From Terriglobia bacterium (GTDB lineage: Bacteria; Acidobacteriota; Terriglobia; Terriglobales; Acidobacteriaceae), in assembly GCA_020072585.1 (NCBI GenBank), contig JAIQGL010000021.1, positions 1 to 64,000 on the forward strand: a stretch of DNA of 64,000 bases, written 5' to 3'. Within the stretch, counting starts at the first letter, position 1, and each line of letters opens with the position of its first letter. The position numbers and the translations under genes are program-made. The notes below the pieces were generated by a model. The model was not told where the DNA came from and searched no databases. It saw nothing but the letters and a program-made list of their open reading frames with translations. Below, one piece after another: positions 50,151 through 59,443 of the stretch.

Positions 50151-51158
50151 TTAATCGATCCGAACCTTTTCTTGTCTCCGTGTCTCTGTGTCTCCGTGGT
50201 GGATGTTCCCGCCGAAGCTCCCCACAATCTCCTCTACCAGCGAATACGGATCGCGGCGATGCTCAGCGATGTCAGCGGCGAGCCGCGCGATTTCTTCCTC
50301 CGGCAGACGCTCACCGAGCAGCCGTTCCAGCAGGGCATCGCGCAGCATTTCAATCAGCCGTTCGCGCCAGCTTGAGATTTTCTTCTTCAGCAACAGGTCT
50401 TTCTGCTGGAGAAACTGCTCATAGTTTACGATTGCCGCGGCAAGTTCGGTAATTCCCCGGCCCTCGCTGGCCACAGTTTTGATGATCGGCGGAGTCCACT
50501 TGTCGGAACGGATGGCCAGCGATTGCATGGAGCGAATCTCGCGCTCCACGCGGTCAGCGCCTTCGCGGTCACTCTTGTTGATCACGAAAATATCGGCAAT
50601 TTCCATAATGCCGGCCTTGATCGTCTGCACATCATCGCCCATGCCGGGAACCAGAATTACCACGGTGACATCAGCCAGGCGCACAATGTCGATTTCGTCC
50701 TGCCCCACGCCGACAGTTTCAATCAGCACAATGTCTTTGCCCGCGGCATCCAGCACCGTGGCCGCGTCTGTGGTAGCGCGGGCCAGTCCGCCCAGGTTGC
50801 CGCGCGTGGCCATGCTGCGGATGTAAATGCCGGCGTCTGCGTGATGAGATTGCATGCGGATTCGGTCGCCCAGAATCGCGCCGCCTGTGTACGGACTGGT
50901 AGGATCAACGGCGATGATGCCAACCGTCCGCTCCTGCCTGCGATACTCACGGGCCAGCTGGTCAACCAGCGTGCTCTTGCCCGCGCCAGGAGCGCCGGTA
51001 AGGCCGATGACCTGGGCGCGTCCGGTAAAATTGAAAAGCGACTTCAGCAGCTCACGCGATTCAGGACGGTTGTCTTCAATCGTGCTGATGGCACGGGCCA
51101 GTGAGCGCACGTCGCCGGCGCGTATGCGGTCGACAAAATGTTGGAGATCGCTTGGCAT
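50151..51158 (-). CDS. meaB: Methylmalonyl-CoA mutase-associated GTPase MeaB
   Basis: MeaB protects methylmalonyl-CoA mutase and helps load its cobalamin. Motifs: P-loop GLTGAPGAGKSTLVDQLARE (about residues 53-70), IAVDPTSPYTGGAILGDRIR and VILVPGMGDDVQTIKAGIME, NKSDREGADRVEREIRSM. 335 residues from the ATG at 51158. The C-terminal tail (HHGDTETRRQEKVRID) is encoded by a dispersed CACGGAGA-type repeat, not by the family sequence. The mutase genes are not in the window. Confidence 0.92.
   Translation of the reverse strand: MPSDLQHFVDRIRAGDVRSLARAISTIEDNRPESRELLKSLFNFTGRAQVIGLTGAPGAGKSTLVDQLAREYRRQERTVGIIAVDPTSPYTGGAILGDRIRMQSHHADAGIYIRSMATRGNLGGLARATTDAATVLDAAGKDIVLIETVGVGQDEIDIVRLADVTVVILVPGMGDDVQTIKAGIMEIADIFVINKSDREGADRVEREIRSMQSLAIRSDKWTPPIIKTVASEGRGITELAAAIVNYEQFLQQKDLLLKKKISSWRERLIEMLRDALLERLLGERLPEEEIARLAADIAEHRRDPYSLVEEIVGSFGGNIHHGDTETRRQEKVRID
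50166..50202. repeat. Dispersed CACGGAGA-type repeat at the meaB 3' end
   Basis: TTTTCTTGTCTCCGTGTCTC then TGTGTCTCCGTGGTG. It supplies the last 15 or so codons of meaB. A related, interrupted copy is at 63541-63660. Confidence 0.6.
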
Positions 51159-51199
51159 CTTATGTCGCGGTGCTCCGGCTCGCAGTATGCGATTGTTTC

Positions 51200-51296
51200 T
51201 TCGTTTCGGTTTTCTCGCGTGGCTCTGCGGTCTCTTGCGCTCTCTGCGGTGCAACACTTCGTTCTGTTGCGTCCTTTGCGCCTGTTGCGGTGGATC
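51200..51296. repeat. Quasi-periodic CTCTGCGGT/CCTTTGCG repeats
   Basis: The gap between the acyl-CoA dehydrogenase stop and the meaB start is filled by CTCTGCGGTCTCTTGCGCTC, then TCTGCGGTG and TCCTTTGCGCCTGTTGCGG units of the same kind as at 164-254 and 18160-18222. Confidence 0.5.
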
Positions 51297-52443
51297 AGTC
51301 CTTCAGCAACTGCCGCGCGATCACCAGCCTCTGAATTTCGCTGGTGCCTTCGCCGATGGTGCAGAGCTTCACGTCACGATAAAATTTTTCCGCCGGATAA
51401 TCTTTGATAAAGCCGTAGCCGCCATGGATCTGCACGCACTCATTGGCGCACTTTACCGCTACCTCGCCGGCATACAGCTTCGCCATCGACGATTCCTGCG
51501 TGGTCTTCATCCCGGCATCTTTCATGCTGGCGGCACGCATGGTGAGCAGCCGTGCGGCATCAATCTCCGTGGCCATATCAGCCAGCTTCCATTGTATGGC
51601 CTGGAATTCACTGATGGCTTTGCCAAACTGGTGGCGCTGCTTCGCATATTTCAGTGCCGCTTCATAGGCTCCCTGTGCCATGCCCAGGCCGAGCGCGGCA
51701 ATGGAGATGCGGCCCCCGTCAAGGACGCGCATGGAGTCGATAAAGCCCTGGCCTTCTCCGCCCACCAGCGCATCGTCCGGCACATGGCAATCTTCAAAGA
51801 TCAATTCAGAAGTGTCGCTGGCGCGCAGTCCCAGCTTGTTTTCTTTTTTGCCGGGACGAAAACCTTTCGTGCCCTTTTCCACGACGAATGCCGAGAGCCC
51901 ATGCGTGTTCGCGGTCTTGTCCGTGACGGCGATGACCACGGCCACGTCAGCATGTGAGCCGTTGGTGATGAATGTCTTGGTGCCGTTCAGCACCCATCCA
52001 CCCTTCCTGCCTTCGCGCACCGCGCTCATGCGCGCGCCGCCTGCATCAGAGCCGGAATTGGGCTCGGTGAGCCCCCACGCGCCGATCCATTCGCCGGTGG
52101 CGAGTTTGGGAATATATTTTTTGCGCTGCTCCTCATTGCCGGCAAGGAAGATATGATTGGAGCAGAGAGAATTGTGCGCCGCCACAATAATGCCCACCGA
52201 TCCATCCACGCGCGAGAGCTCTTCAATGGCGATCACGTATTCTACGTAGCCCAGGCCGGCGCCGCCGTATTCGGCGGGGAAGATCATGCCCAGCACGCCC
52301 ATGCGGCCAAGTTCCTTGACCGTCTCCAGCGGGAAGCGATTGGCTTCATCCCACTTCATGACATGAGGAAGAATTTCGCGCTCAGAAAATTCACGGAGAG
52401 ATTTCTTGAGCTGTAGCTGTTCGGCAGTGAGTTGAAAATCCAT
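51295..52443 (-). CDS. Acyl-CoA dehydrogenase
   Basis: This FAD enzyme introduces the double bond in acyl-CoA beta-oxidation. Signatures: [40 protein letters not shown] (FAD/substrate motif), [19 protein letters not shown], and [20 protein letters not shown] holding the family C-terminal arm next to the catalytic Glu region. [20 protein letters not shown] is also conserved. 382 residues, typical short-chain type. Chain-length preference cannot be told. Upstream of meaB in the same direction. Confidence 0.95.
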   Translation of the reverse strand: MDFQLTAEQLQLKKSLREFSEREILPHVMKWDEANRFPLETVKELGRMGVLGMIFPAEYGGAGLGYVEYVIAIEELSRVDGSVGIIVAAHNSLCSNHIFLAGNEEQRKKYIPKLATGEWIGAWGLTEPNSGSDAGGARMSAVREGRKGGWVLNGTKTFITNGSHADVAVVIAVTDKTANTHGLSAFVVEKGTKGFRPGKKENKLGLRASDTSELIFEDCHVPDDALVGGEGQGFIDSMRVLDGGRISIAALGLGMAQGAYEAALKYAKQRHQFGKAISEFQAIQWKLADMATEIDAARLLTMRAASMKDAGMKTTQESSMAKLYAGEVAVKCANECVQIHGGYGFIKDYPAEKFYRDVKLCTIGEGTSEIQRLVIARQLLKD

Positions 52444-52815
52444 CGTTCTCCAGTTCCTTTACTTTTGTCGCTGCGCTTCAAACCGCTGTCGCGGTATTTA
52501 TCTTGTCAAGGTCTTCTGCCCTGGGGCATGCGGCTCGGCAACGCAATCCGGCCTCGCCGCTGACGGCAGACAATGTGGCTGTTCATTTGAATGCCTTGGA
52601 GCAAACCAACAATTATTTCACAGAGAGACGCTTTTCTGCTCGTGCAGGGAAGAACCGCTTGCAATGAACGGCGTAATCTCGAAGATCATTCCCCAGTAAA
52701 AGTTGCCCGATGCTGGAACGATCTAGGCCATTGGGAAGAATCGGCCACGAATCAGATTCGTTGTTCTCTCATCCAGCAGCATACCTAAAGCGGAGAACTG
52801 CATCCAAAAGAGTCG
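52444..52815. other. Gene gap, no gene recognised
   Basis: About 370 bases lie between divergent genes. No frame with ribosome binding site and coding character is seen, and no strong hairpin. It must hold both promoters, but none is obvious. Confidence 0.35.
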
Positions 52816-53652
52816 ATGAGCCGATTCAACAAGCACTCAGTCTATATTGTCCTGTTTTGCATTTCACTGTTTTGGACGCCGGGCCGCGCATGGTCGCAGA
52901 GCACGGATGCCCAGCTGCCGGACGCACCGGTGCAGTCCTCGCGGCCACCAAGAGATAGCAGTGAATCTCCAGCGGCGCGCGAGGTGACGTGGCGATCGTT
53001 GCCCAAAGATTTTTTGCGCGACCAGAAAGACATCTGGCTCTTCCCGTTTCAACTGGCCAAAGGGCGCCACTGGCTGCCTGCGCTGGGTGTTACAGGCACA
53101 ACGGCGGGGCTCATCGTGGCTGATCCGCATGTGATGCCGTATTTTCAAGACCATGCGCGGAACATAGACAAGCTGAACGACGTTTTTGACACCACAACGA
53201 CCACAGCGGAAGTCATCGCGATCCCAGCCACTCTGATGCTTACTGGTTATTTGCGGCATGACCAGTATCAGGTGAGTACGGCTCTGCTTGCCGGTGAAGC
53301 TTATGCCGACACCGCTATCGTGGACCTTGCCGTAAAGGCGATTACCCGCAGAAAACGTCCCACGGACGTTCCTGTTGGCGGCGCCTTTCACAACACATTT
53401 TTTAACGGCGGCAAGTCGCCGTTCAAAGGCAGCGCCTTTCCTTCCGGGCACGCAGCTGGCGCCTTTTCCGTGGCTACGGTCGTCGCCAGCCGATATCATA
53501 ATCATCGCTGGGTGCCATGGGTGGTATATGGCATGGCCTCGGCCATCAGCTTTTCCCGCGTGACCTCAAGCGCGCATTTCCCGTCGGACGTATTTCTTGG
53601 GGCGGCGCTCGGCTATACAATCACGCGCTTTGAGGTGCTGCGTCCGCGTTAA
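52816..53652 (+). CDS. Secreted PAP2-family phosphatase
   Basis: The PAP2 motifs are complete: KAITRRKRPTD (K-x6-RP), FPSGHAAGAF (PSGH) and SRVTSSAHFPSDVFLGAALG (SR-x5-H-x3-D). A signal peptide (MSRFNKHSVYIVLFCISLFW) and a polar linker precede several membrane helices. Such enzymes dephosphorylate lipid phosphates, undecaprenyl diphosphate or similar. 278 residues. Confidence 0.85.
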   Translation: MSRFNKHSVYIVLFCISLFWTPGRAWSQSTDAQLPDAPVQSSRPPRDSSESPAAREVTWRSLPKDFLRDQKDIWLFPFQLAKGRHWLPALGVTGTTAGLIVADPHVMPYFQDHARNIDKLNDVFDTTTTTAEVIAIPATLMLTGYLRHDQYQVSTALLAGEAYADTAIVDLAVKAITRRKRPTDVPVGGAFHNTFFNGGKSPFKGSAFPSGHAAGAFSVATVVASRYHNHRWVPWVVYGMASAISFSRVTSSAHFPSDVFLGAALGYTITRFEVLRPR

Positions 53653-53762
53653 GGTTTGAGACGGCTGCTTTCCGGTTCCAATAACCGCGTTCGCGAGTGA
53701 GAGCAATCGGTACCGATTTGATCTGACATTTTTGAGCAGATGCGGGACAATAGTGCCCGCCC

Positions 53763-54989
53763 ATGCCATCCCTGACAAAAGATTCATTCACCAAGGATTC
53801 CCTCACAAAACCTGCTTCTCGACTGTCGTCCATTGACGCGCTTCGTGGCGCCGTGATGATCATCATGTGCCTGGACCACGTCCGGGATTTCTTTCACGTC
53901 GGGGCAATGTCCTTCTCGCCCACTGATCTTGCTCAAACCACGCCGGTCCTCTTCTTCACGCGCTGGATCACGCATTTTTGTCTGCCTGTGTTCATGTTTG
54001 CTGCCGGCATGGGCGTGTTTCTCTTTGGGCGCGGCCATACCCGGGGCCAGGTTTCAAGATTCCTGTGGACGCGCGGACTTTGGTTCATTGTGCTGGAGCT
54101 TACGGTGATGCAGCTGGCTTATAACTTCAGCTTCACGCTGCGCTTCCTTATTCTTCTTTTGATTCTCTGGATTTTTGGAATCTGCATGATCGCCATGGCG
54201 GCGTTGATTCATCTGCCCGTCCGCTTGCTGGCTGTGCTGAGTGTTGCTGTCATCCTGTTGCACAACTGCCTGGATGGAATCAGGGCGACGCAGTTTGGTT
54301 CCGCTGCATGGGCATGGAACCTGTTGCACCAGCCCGGCGTGATCTCCGTTGCGGGGAAACTGGTGTTGGTGACCTATACGTTTGTGCCCTGGATCGCCGT
54401 GATGGCCGCGGGCTTCTGCTTCGGCCGGGTATTCCAACTGGAACCGGTGGTACGCCGCCGGATCATGCTGAGGCTTGGGTCCGCTTTGACGATCACCTTT
54501 ATTGCTCTACGGACGCTGAACCACTATGGCGATCCGGCGCCGTGGGCCCATCAGAAGTCAGGCGTATTTACCGTGCTCTCTTTTCTCAATTGCACCAAGT
54601 ATCCGGGATCACTCGACTTTCTATTGATGACGCTGGGGCCCGCGTTGCTGGTGCTGGCGTATTTCGATCAGCGAACGTTCAAGCCTGCCAATCCGCTGGT
54701 GGTCTTCGGACGCGTGCCCATGTTTTACTTCATTCTGCATTTCTACCTGATACATATTCTGGCGGTGCTTGCCGCGTGGCTTCGCTATGGAAATGCGGCG
54801 TTTACATTTGTGTTTAATCCGCTCCCTTCCATGGGTGGGCCCACCAAGCTGTTTCCCGCAGACTTTGGTTATAGCTTGTGGGTGGTGTACGGAGTGTGGT
54901 TGCTCACCGTGATATTGCTTTATCCGCTCTGCCGATGGTTTGCCAACGTGAAAGCCACCCGGCGCGATTGGTGGTTGAGCTATCTGTAG
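53763..54989 (+). CDS. Heparan-alpha-glucosaminide N-acetyltransferase-like membrane protein
   Basis: The 408-residue protein has about ten membrane helices and the N-terminal family signature RLSSIDALRGAVMIIMCLDH followed by VRDFFHVG, as in HGSNAT/DUF1624 acyltransferase-like proteins. The His in CLDHVRDF is the probable catalytic residue. It would transfer acyl groups across a membrane; the acceptor is unknown. It follows the PAP2 gene after 110 bases on the same strand. Confidence 0.8.
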   Translation: MPSLTKDSFTKDSLTKPASRLSSIDALRGAVMIIMCLDHVRDFFHVGAMSFSPTDLAQTTPVLFFTRWITHFCLPVFMFAAGMGVFLFGRGHTRGQVSRFLWTRGLWFIVLELTVMQLAYNFSFTLRFLILLLILWIFGICMIAMAALIHLPVRLLAVLSVAVILLHNCLDGIRATQFGSAAWAWNLLHQPGVISVAGKLVLVTYTFVPWIAVMAAGFCFGRVFQLEPVVRRRIMLRLGSALTITFIALRTLNHYGDPAPWAHQKSGVFTVLSFLNCTKYPGSLDFLLMTLGPALLVLAYFDQRTFKPANPLVVFGRVPMFYFILHFYLIHILAVLAAWLRYGNAAFTFVFNPLPSMGGPTKLFPADFGYSLWVVYGVWLLTVILLYPLCRWFANVKATRRDWWLSYL

Positions 54990-55017
54990 CCGTGCGTTAT
55001 TCATCTATTGATCGCGC

Positions 55018-56439
55018 TCACAACATGCCCATCAGCTTCCAATATCCCGCGGCCAGGACCAAGGCGGCGAGAGCGGTGAATCCATAGACCGTCGCCATGC
55101 GTGCGCGTTGTGCGGCGGTGAAGGCGAGTCCCTCGGTGATGTTTTCGCCCATCGCCATCCAAATGTTCTGGTAGGAAGCCCAGAAGGGAACTGAGGTAAT
55201 AAGGATGGCGGCCATCGTCACCAGCGGCACGATCCCGGCGCGGGCGGCAACTTCCACCACGGGCAGAAACACCATGGGAATGGCGAGCATGCCGGAGGGA
55301 TCGAGAAAGCGGGCCAGATACATCACCAGCCCGATGACAAGAAGAAAGAGCACCGGGACTCCCACCAAATGCGTGACCGAGGGCAGGACCAGGCCGGCAA
55401 GCCAGTCCGTGACTTTGTATTCCTGAACCACGCTGGCCAGGCTGAAGACGCCTCCCATAAAGAGCACCAGCGGCCAGGAAATTCCTGTGCCAATATCCTT
55501 ATCGTGCACAATGCCGCTGAGCGCGAAGACTGACAGACCGAACATCCCTATAAGAAAAGATGGAAGGTGATGGTAGCGGTCCGTGGCCCAGAAGAGGATG
55601 GAGCCCAGCACTACGGCGGCGGTGATCAGCTCACCGCGCGTGATTTTTCCCAGAGCGCTCAGCCGTTCACGTCCGAAACTGGAAGCAACGCTGAGCGGAG
55701 CTTCCGGCTTGAGCGCCAGCCGGTTGAGAAAGATCAGCGCCAGGCAGATGGCCAGCACTGGCAGCGTCAACACCTGCGCATAGCTGAGCCAACTGATAGG
55801 CAGTTGCCGCGCGTGAAATATCTGGTCAACGACGGGGCCGAAGAGCGATCCGTAGAGAAAAGCGCAGCCGGGGAAAACAGCCATTTCCACGCAGGTGATC
55901 ATGATCAGCGCCGAGCCACGGCTGCGCGGCGGCAGTCCAACGGATTTCACCAATGCCCACGCGATTGGGACCATGATGGCGGTGCGTACGGTCATGGAGG
56001 GAATCCCCAGCGCCAGCACCGCGCCGATTACGAGAAATGCCGCCATGATTCCGGTATATGTGCCAGGAAAAAGCGCCAGCACGTAATACGACATGCGCTG
56101 CGCGAGCCCGGTTTGCTGCATGGCAAAGCCATAGAAGAGCACGCATACCAGCACCCAGAAACCGCCGCTGGAAAATCCGCTGAAGACCGAAGGCGGACGC
56201 ACTCCGGCCAGCAGCATCAGCCCCATCATCAGGATGGAAACAAATCCGGGATTGATGACCTGAAAGACCCAGAGCACCACGGTGAAGCCGGTGATCTGGA
56301 GAATAATCCGCGCTGGCGCGGTAAGACCGTGCGTGAGTGGGAGCAGATGCAGAGCCAGGCCAAAAATAATTGCCAGCGCAAGCCCGCTCAACTTGAGCTT
56401 GTTCTGTTGCGCGGGGTGGATGGCTATGCCTGCGGACAT
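55018..56439 (-). CDS. DASS (SLC13)-family anion transporter
   Basis: The 473-residue protein has about 11 or 12 membrane helices and DASS-family sequence such as LALGIPSMTVRTAIMVPIAW, GRERLSALGKITRGELITAA and FLDPSGMLAIPMVFLPVVEV. Members carry dicarboxylates, sulfate or related anions with sodium. Its place next to a molybdate-type ABC operon could suggest an oxyanion, but this is only context. Convergent with the HGSNAT-like gene. Confidence 0.8.
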   Translation of the reverse strand: MSAGIAIHPAQQNKLKLSGLALAIIFGLALHLLPLTHGLTAPARIILQITGFTVVLWVFQVINPGFVSILMMGLMLLAGVRPPSVFSGFSSGGFWVLVCVLFYGFAMQQTGLAQRMSYYVLALFPGTYTGIMAAFLVIGAVLALGIPSMTVRTAIMVPIAWALVKSVGLPPRSRGSALIMITCVEMAVFPGCAFLYGSLFGPVVDQIFHARQLPISWLSYAQVLTLPVLAICLALIFLNRLALKPEAPLSVASSFGRERLSALGKITRGELITAAVVLGSILFWATDRYHHLPSFLIGMFGLSVFALSGIVHDKDIGTGISWPLVLFMGGVFSLASVVQEYKVTDWLAGLVLPSVTHLVGVPVLFLLVIGLVMYLARFLDPSGMLAIPMVFLPVVEVAARAGIVPLVTMAAILITSVPFWASYQNIWMAMGENITEGLAFTAAQRARMATVYGFTALAALVLAAGYWKLMGML

Positions 56440-56531
56440 GTAAGTTTTCTGGCGCGCGGATTGGCAGTACAGTCTACGTGAAAGTTACGGAGATGGGATG
56501 TTTCTTTTCAGGAGCAAAAGCCTTTCGCCAG

Positions 56532-56957
56532 TTATTTTGCCCGCATGATCATTACATCGGTTGATTTGACCAGGGCAGCGGCGATCTGGCCTTTTTCCAG
56601 CCGCATCTCCCGCACGGCGTCAGCGGTAATGATTGCGGTGAGGCGCTGGCCGGCGATGGAAAGCGTTACCTGCGCCATGAGTCCTTCAATCTTCAACTCA
56701 ACCACGCGGCCCACCAGCTGATTGCGCCCGCTGATGGTCCTGAAACTCTCCCGGCGTTTTTGCACCGGGCCACGTTGCGGGACCGCGGGCAGCAGACGGT
56801 CAATCTCGCTTTCCGGGATGCGGTGATGTCCGCCCGGCGTCTTGACCGTTTTGATTTTGCCTTTGTATATCCACTGCTTCAGCGCGGGATAGCTTACGCC
56901 CAGCACCTTGCAGGCATGGCGCACCGCATACAGCTTTACTTGCGATTCAACTCGCAT
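56532..56957 (-). CDS. HTH-TOBE molybdate-responsive regulator
   Basis: The N-terminal 55 residues are an excisionase/MerR-type helix-turn-helix (LYAVRHACKVLGVSYPALKQ, GKIKTVKTPGGHHRIPESEI). The C-terminal 70 residues are a TOBE/Mop oxyanion-binding domain (SGRNQLVGRVVELKIEGLMA, IITADAVREMRLEKGQIAAA). This fits a molybdate or tungstate sensing regulator. It follows modC after 52 bases and supplies the TOBE domain which that ModC lacks. Confidence 0.85.
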   Translation of the reverse strand: MRVESQVKLYAVRHACKVLGVSYPALKQWIYKGKIKTVKTPGGHHRIPESEIDRLLPAVPQRGPVQKRRESFRTISGRNQLVGRVVELKIEGLMAQVTLSIAGQRLTAIITADAVREMRLEKGQIAAALVKSTDVMIMRAK

Positions 56958-57009
56958 GGCTTTCTACTCCTTACTTACTGAACTCTCCCATGTGGCACAC
57001 CACCACCGT

Positions 57010-57717
57010 TCATAGTGGCGCCAGCAGCGATTCCAGCAGTGGTGTTGCCGGAGCTTTGTAGAGTTCGCTCCAACTGCCGCGCTGCACGATCGTGCCTTGC
57101 TCCAGCACGATGGCTTTTTGCGGGCACAGGCGTTTGAGCACCTCTGCCTGGTGATCGACTGCAATCATGCTGAAGCCAATCGTCTGTGCCCAGAGAACCA
57201 GATCGTCTATCAATTCACGCACGAGCTGGCGGTCCAGCCCTGCGAACGGTTCATCCAGCAGAACTAACGCTGGCCTGCGCGCCAGCATTCGCGCCAGGCT
57301 CACGCGGCGCGCCTGTCCACCGGAGATCAGTGATGCGGGAGCGTTCCATAGCGGAGCCAGCTGAAGGCGGTCGCGCAGGGTTGCGATCCATTGCTGTTGC
57401 CCGGCGGTGGAGGCAAGTTCTTTGGAAATTCCAAACGTGATGTTTTCGCCTACGCTCAAGTGAGGGAAGAGGCCGGGTTCCTGCGTCAGGTATCCCAGAG
57501 GACGGCGGTGCAAGAGCAACGAAGGCGGAAATAACTGGAGACCGTTGAGCTGTACATAGCCGTCGTCCGGTTCTTCGATGCCGGCAATGCATGCAAGCAC
57601 TGTGCTTTTGCCCGCGCCGGACGCGCCAAACAAGCCGAGTGCGGCGCCCGCTTCCAGTTCCAGCGAAACATTCACCTGGAGTTCACGCCGCTTCTTAATG
57701 ATGTGGGCTTTAAGCAT
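57010..57717 (-). CDS. modC: Molybdate-type ABC transporter ATP-binding protein, no TOBE domain
   Basis: The ABC motifs are present: Walker A LGLFGASGAGKSTVLACIAG, Q-loop GYLTQEPGLFPH, signature ASLISGGQARRVSLARMLAR, Walker B PALVLLDEPFAGLD and the switch His in AVDHQAEVLK. At 235 residues it lacks the C-terminal TOBE domain of typical ModC (about 350). Its start overlaps the modB stop by eight bases. Confidence 0.85.
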   Translation of the reverse strand: MLKAHIIKKRRELQVNVSLELEAGAALGLFGASGAGKSTVLACIAGIEEPDDGYVQLNGLQLFPPSLLLHRRPLGYLTQEPGLFPHLSVGENITFGISKELASTAGQQQWIATLRDRLQLAPLWNAPASLISGGQARRVSLARMLARRPALVLLDEPFAGLDRQLVRELIDDLVLWAQTIGFSMIAVDHQAEVLKRLCPQKAIVLEQGTIVQRGSWSELYKAPATPLLESLLAPL

Positions 57718-58483
57718 GGCGCTTTCGCTGGGCCAGCACATGTACCAGCCAGGGCAGAGGCAGTGCGACGGTGAGAAAAACAACCAACAGCGGCATGACT
57801 GCCGGCAATCCAAAGCTTTGCAGGTTGACCCAAAGCTGGACCGGCATGCCGGAAGGGTAATATGCCGTGACCACGACCGCGCCGAACTCGCCGATGGCGC
57901 GTACCCACGCAATGCTGAGCGCAACAGCCAGACCGAGCCGGGAGAGAGGCAGCGTGATACGTAAAAAAACTTTCACCGGGGGCAAGCCAAGAAGCGCGGC
58001 TTGCTTTTGCAAAATGACAGGCACAGCGTCAAAGGCTGCAACGGCCCCCAGGACGTAATAGCCCATTCCGACATAAACCTGGGTCATGATGAACGCGGCC
58101 GGAGTGTTGGTCATCCGAATGCCGAGATGTTCAAGCGCAGCGCCCACGGAGCCGTAAGGACCAAAGGCCAGAGTCAGCAGTATCCCCAGTGCAAGAGGCG
58201 GCAGCAATATGGGGACTAACAATATTGCCTGCCACCAGAGCCGTTCACGGGTCGAGCAGCGCGCAATGTAGGCCGCTACCGGCGTGCCCACGGCGACGAT
58301 GACCAGCATGGCGCATCCGGTAAGCACGAGCGAAACACGTACGGACGAGAGAGCCGGGCCGCGCACGTCTGCTCCCCACTGCCACGGGCCAATGCGGGCC
58401 AGCAGCGCGGTGAACGGGTACAAGAGCGCCAGGGCAAAGAGCGCGGCGCCGGACCGGGCAATCCACTTAGATTGAATGCTCAT
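57710..58483 (-). CDS. modB: Molybdate-type ABC transporter permease
   Basis: The 257-residue polytopic protein has the permease EAA-type loop AAFDAVPVILQKQAALLGLP followed by KVFLRITLPLSRLGLAVALS and the AWVRAIGEFGAVVVTAYYPS motif typical of ModB/CysT permeases. I chose the ATG at 58483. No modA gene precedes it in the window, so the binding protein must be encoded elsewhere. Confidence 0.88.
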   Translation of the reverse strand: MSIQSKWIARSGAALFALALLYPFTALLARIGPWQWGADVRGPALSSVRVSLVLTGCAMLVIVAVGTPVAAYIARCSTRERLWWQAILLVPILLPPLALGILLTLAFGPYGSVGAALEHLGIRMTNTPAAFIMTQVYVGMGYYVLGAVAAFDAVPVILQKQAALLGLPPVKVFLRITLPLSRLGLAVALSIAWVRAIGEFGAVVVTAYYPSGMPVQLWVNLQSFGLPAVMPLLVVFLTVALPLPWLVHVLAQRKRHA

Positions 58484-58535
58484 GCGTGCAGATGCTAGGC
58501 TCTTCTGAGCCTCGCATTTGTGAAGATTCAATACG

Positions 58536-58578
58536 ATTATAGACGATAAAATCGAATTGTTTCGAGTATAAATCGAAT
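58536..58578 (-). promoter_or_regulatory. Promoter with 21-base-spaced direct repeats upstream of modB
   Basis: On the minus strand TATAAT (58541-58536) has a poor -35 (CGAAAC). AAATCGAAT occurs at 58549-58557 and again at 58570-58578, exactly 21 bases or two helical turns apart, in an otherwise AT-rich stretch. This is a plausible binding site for the HTH-TOBE regulator. Confidence 0.5.
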
Positions 58579-58730
58579 GTCTGACCGAACTGATATTTCC
58601 GATCCTGCGCTATCACCTATCAGTGGAAATCTGCGGCCTGATCTGCAGCGCGGGGCTTGCAGCAATGTACCTATTCATGTTTGGTGCGTGCGTGATTGCC
58701 AGCAAACTTTAATTGCGGTGAAACAAAAAA

Positions 58731-58755
58731 GGGCACGGACCTGCTGGCCGCGCCC
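58731..58755 (-). terminator. Intrinsic terminator after the SCO gene
   Basis: On the minus strand GGGCGCGG pairs with CCGTGCCC (one mismatch), followed by TTTTTTGTTT. It lies about 60 bases after the SCO stop. Confidence 0.8.
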
Positions 58756-58816
58756 ATTCCGGTTATCTCAGCTAAAGTTCTCGCCGCCAATGCGGACGGT
58801 GAGAACATTAGCCCGC

Positions 58817-59443
58817 TTACTGCCACTCCGCTTTGGGAACACCAAGCACGCGTAGCACTGTCCTGGTGATGTCATCAGGTTTTGCCAGAGATTCCATGGC
58901 CAGCCATTTTCCCTGGGCTTCATTCCCGATCGTCAGCACGTTCATGTGTTCCACTTTCTGGTCTTCTGGATCGTAGACGCCCATTTTGCGCCGCACCAGA
59001 TCAACATCTTCCTGCTTGCCGGTCAGAAAATACCAGCCGCGCTGGACATCAAAATGTGAAGCGTATTGCTTGAGCGCCTGCGGCGTGTCACGTTTGGGAT
59101 CAACGGTGATGGAAATAAAGGTAACTTTGCCTGGTGCGCGCTTGCTTAATTCGCGCTGCACCCTGGCCAGATTCGGCGTGGTGCGCGGACAAAGCCCATC
59201 ACAATTGGCGAACATGAACTGGATGACCACGATCTTGTCTTTGATCAGGTCATCATAGAAGCGCTTCTGTTTGTTGTCCTGGGTGAGGAGGACAACATCA
59301 GGAAAGCTGCTGCGCATTGCGTTGCGGCGATATTCAAAATAGCCGTAAGGGTCTTTCCGCGGCGTGCTTTTGGCGGAAAGGAATGCTGAAGCGCCCAGCA
59401 CCGCGGCGGCCACGAGCAGAAAAGCGGCTATGCGACGCTTCAT
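58817..59443 (-). CDS. SCO1/SenC-family protein
   Basis: SCO proteins are thioredoxin-fold copper chaperones or thiol reductases. The CxxxC motif is present in QFMFANCDGLCPRTTPNLAR, and the copper-binding His in DQKVEHMNVLTIGN. FISITVDPKRDTPQALKQYA is also typical. MKRRIAAFLLVAAAVLGASA is a signal peptide or anchor. The start at 59443 overlaps the multicopper oxidase stop (ATGA) and is preceded by GGGAGG; 208 residues. Translational coupling to the oxidase points to copper handling for it. Confidence 0.9.
   Translation of the reverse strand: MKRRIAAFLLVAAAVLGASAFLSAKSTPRKDPYGYFEYRRNAMRSSFPDVVLLTQDNKQKRFYDDLIKDKIVVIQFMFANCDGLCPRTTPNLARVQRELSKRAPGKVTFISITVDPKRDTPQALKQYASHFDVQRGWYFLTGKQEDVDLVRRKMGVYDPEDQKVEHMNVLTIGNEAQGKWLAMESLAKPDDITRTVLRVLGVPKAEWQ

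Noticed and set aside
58577-58855. 92-residue open frame as modA or other gene
   Set aside because: It shows no signal peptide or binding-protein features, overlaps the SCO gene and contains the terminator hairpin.
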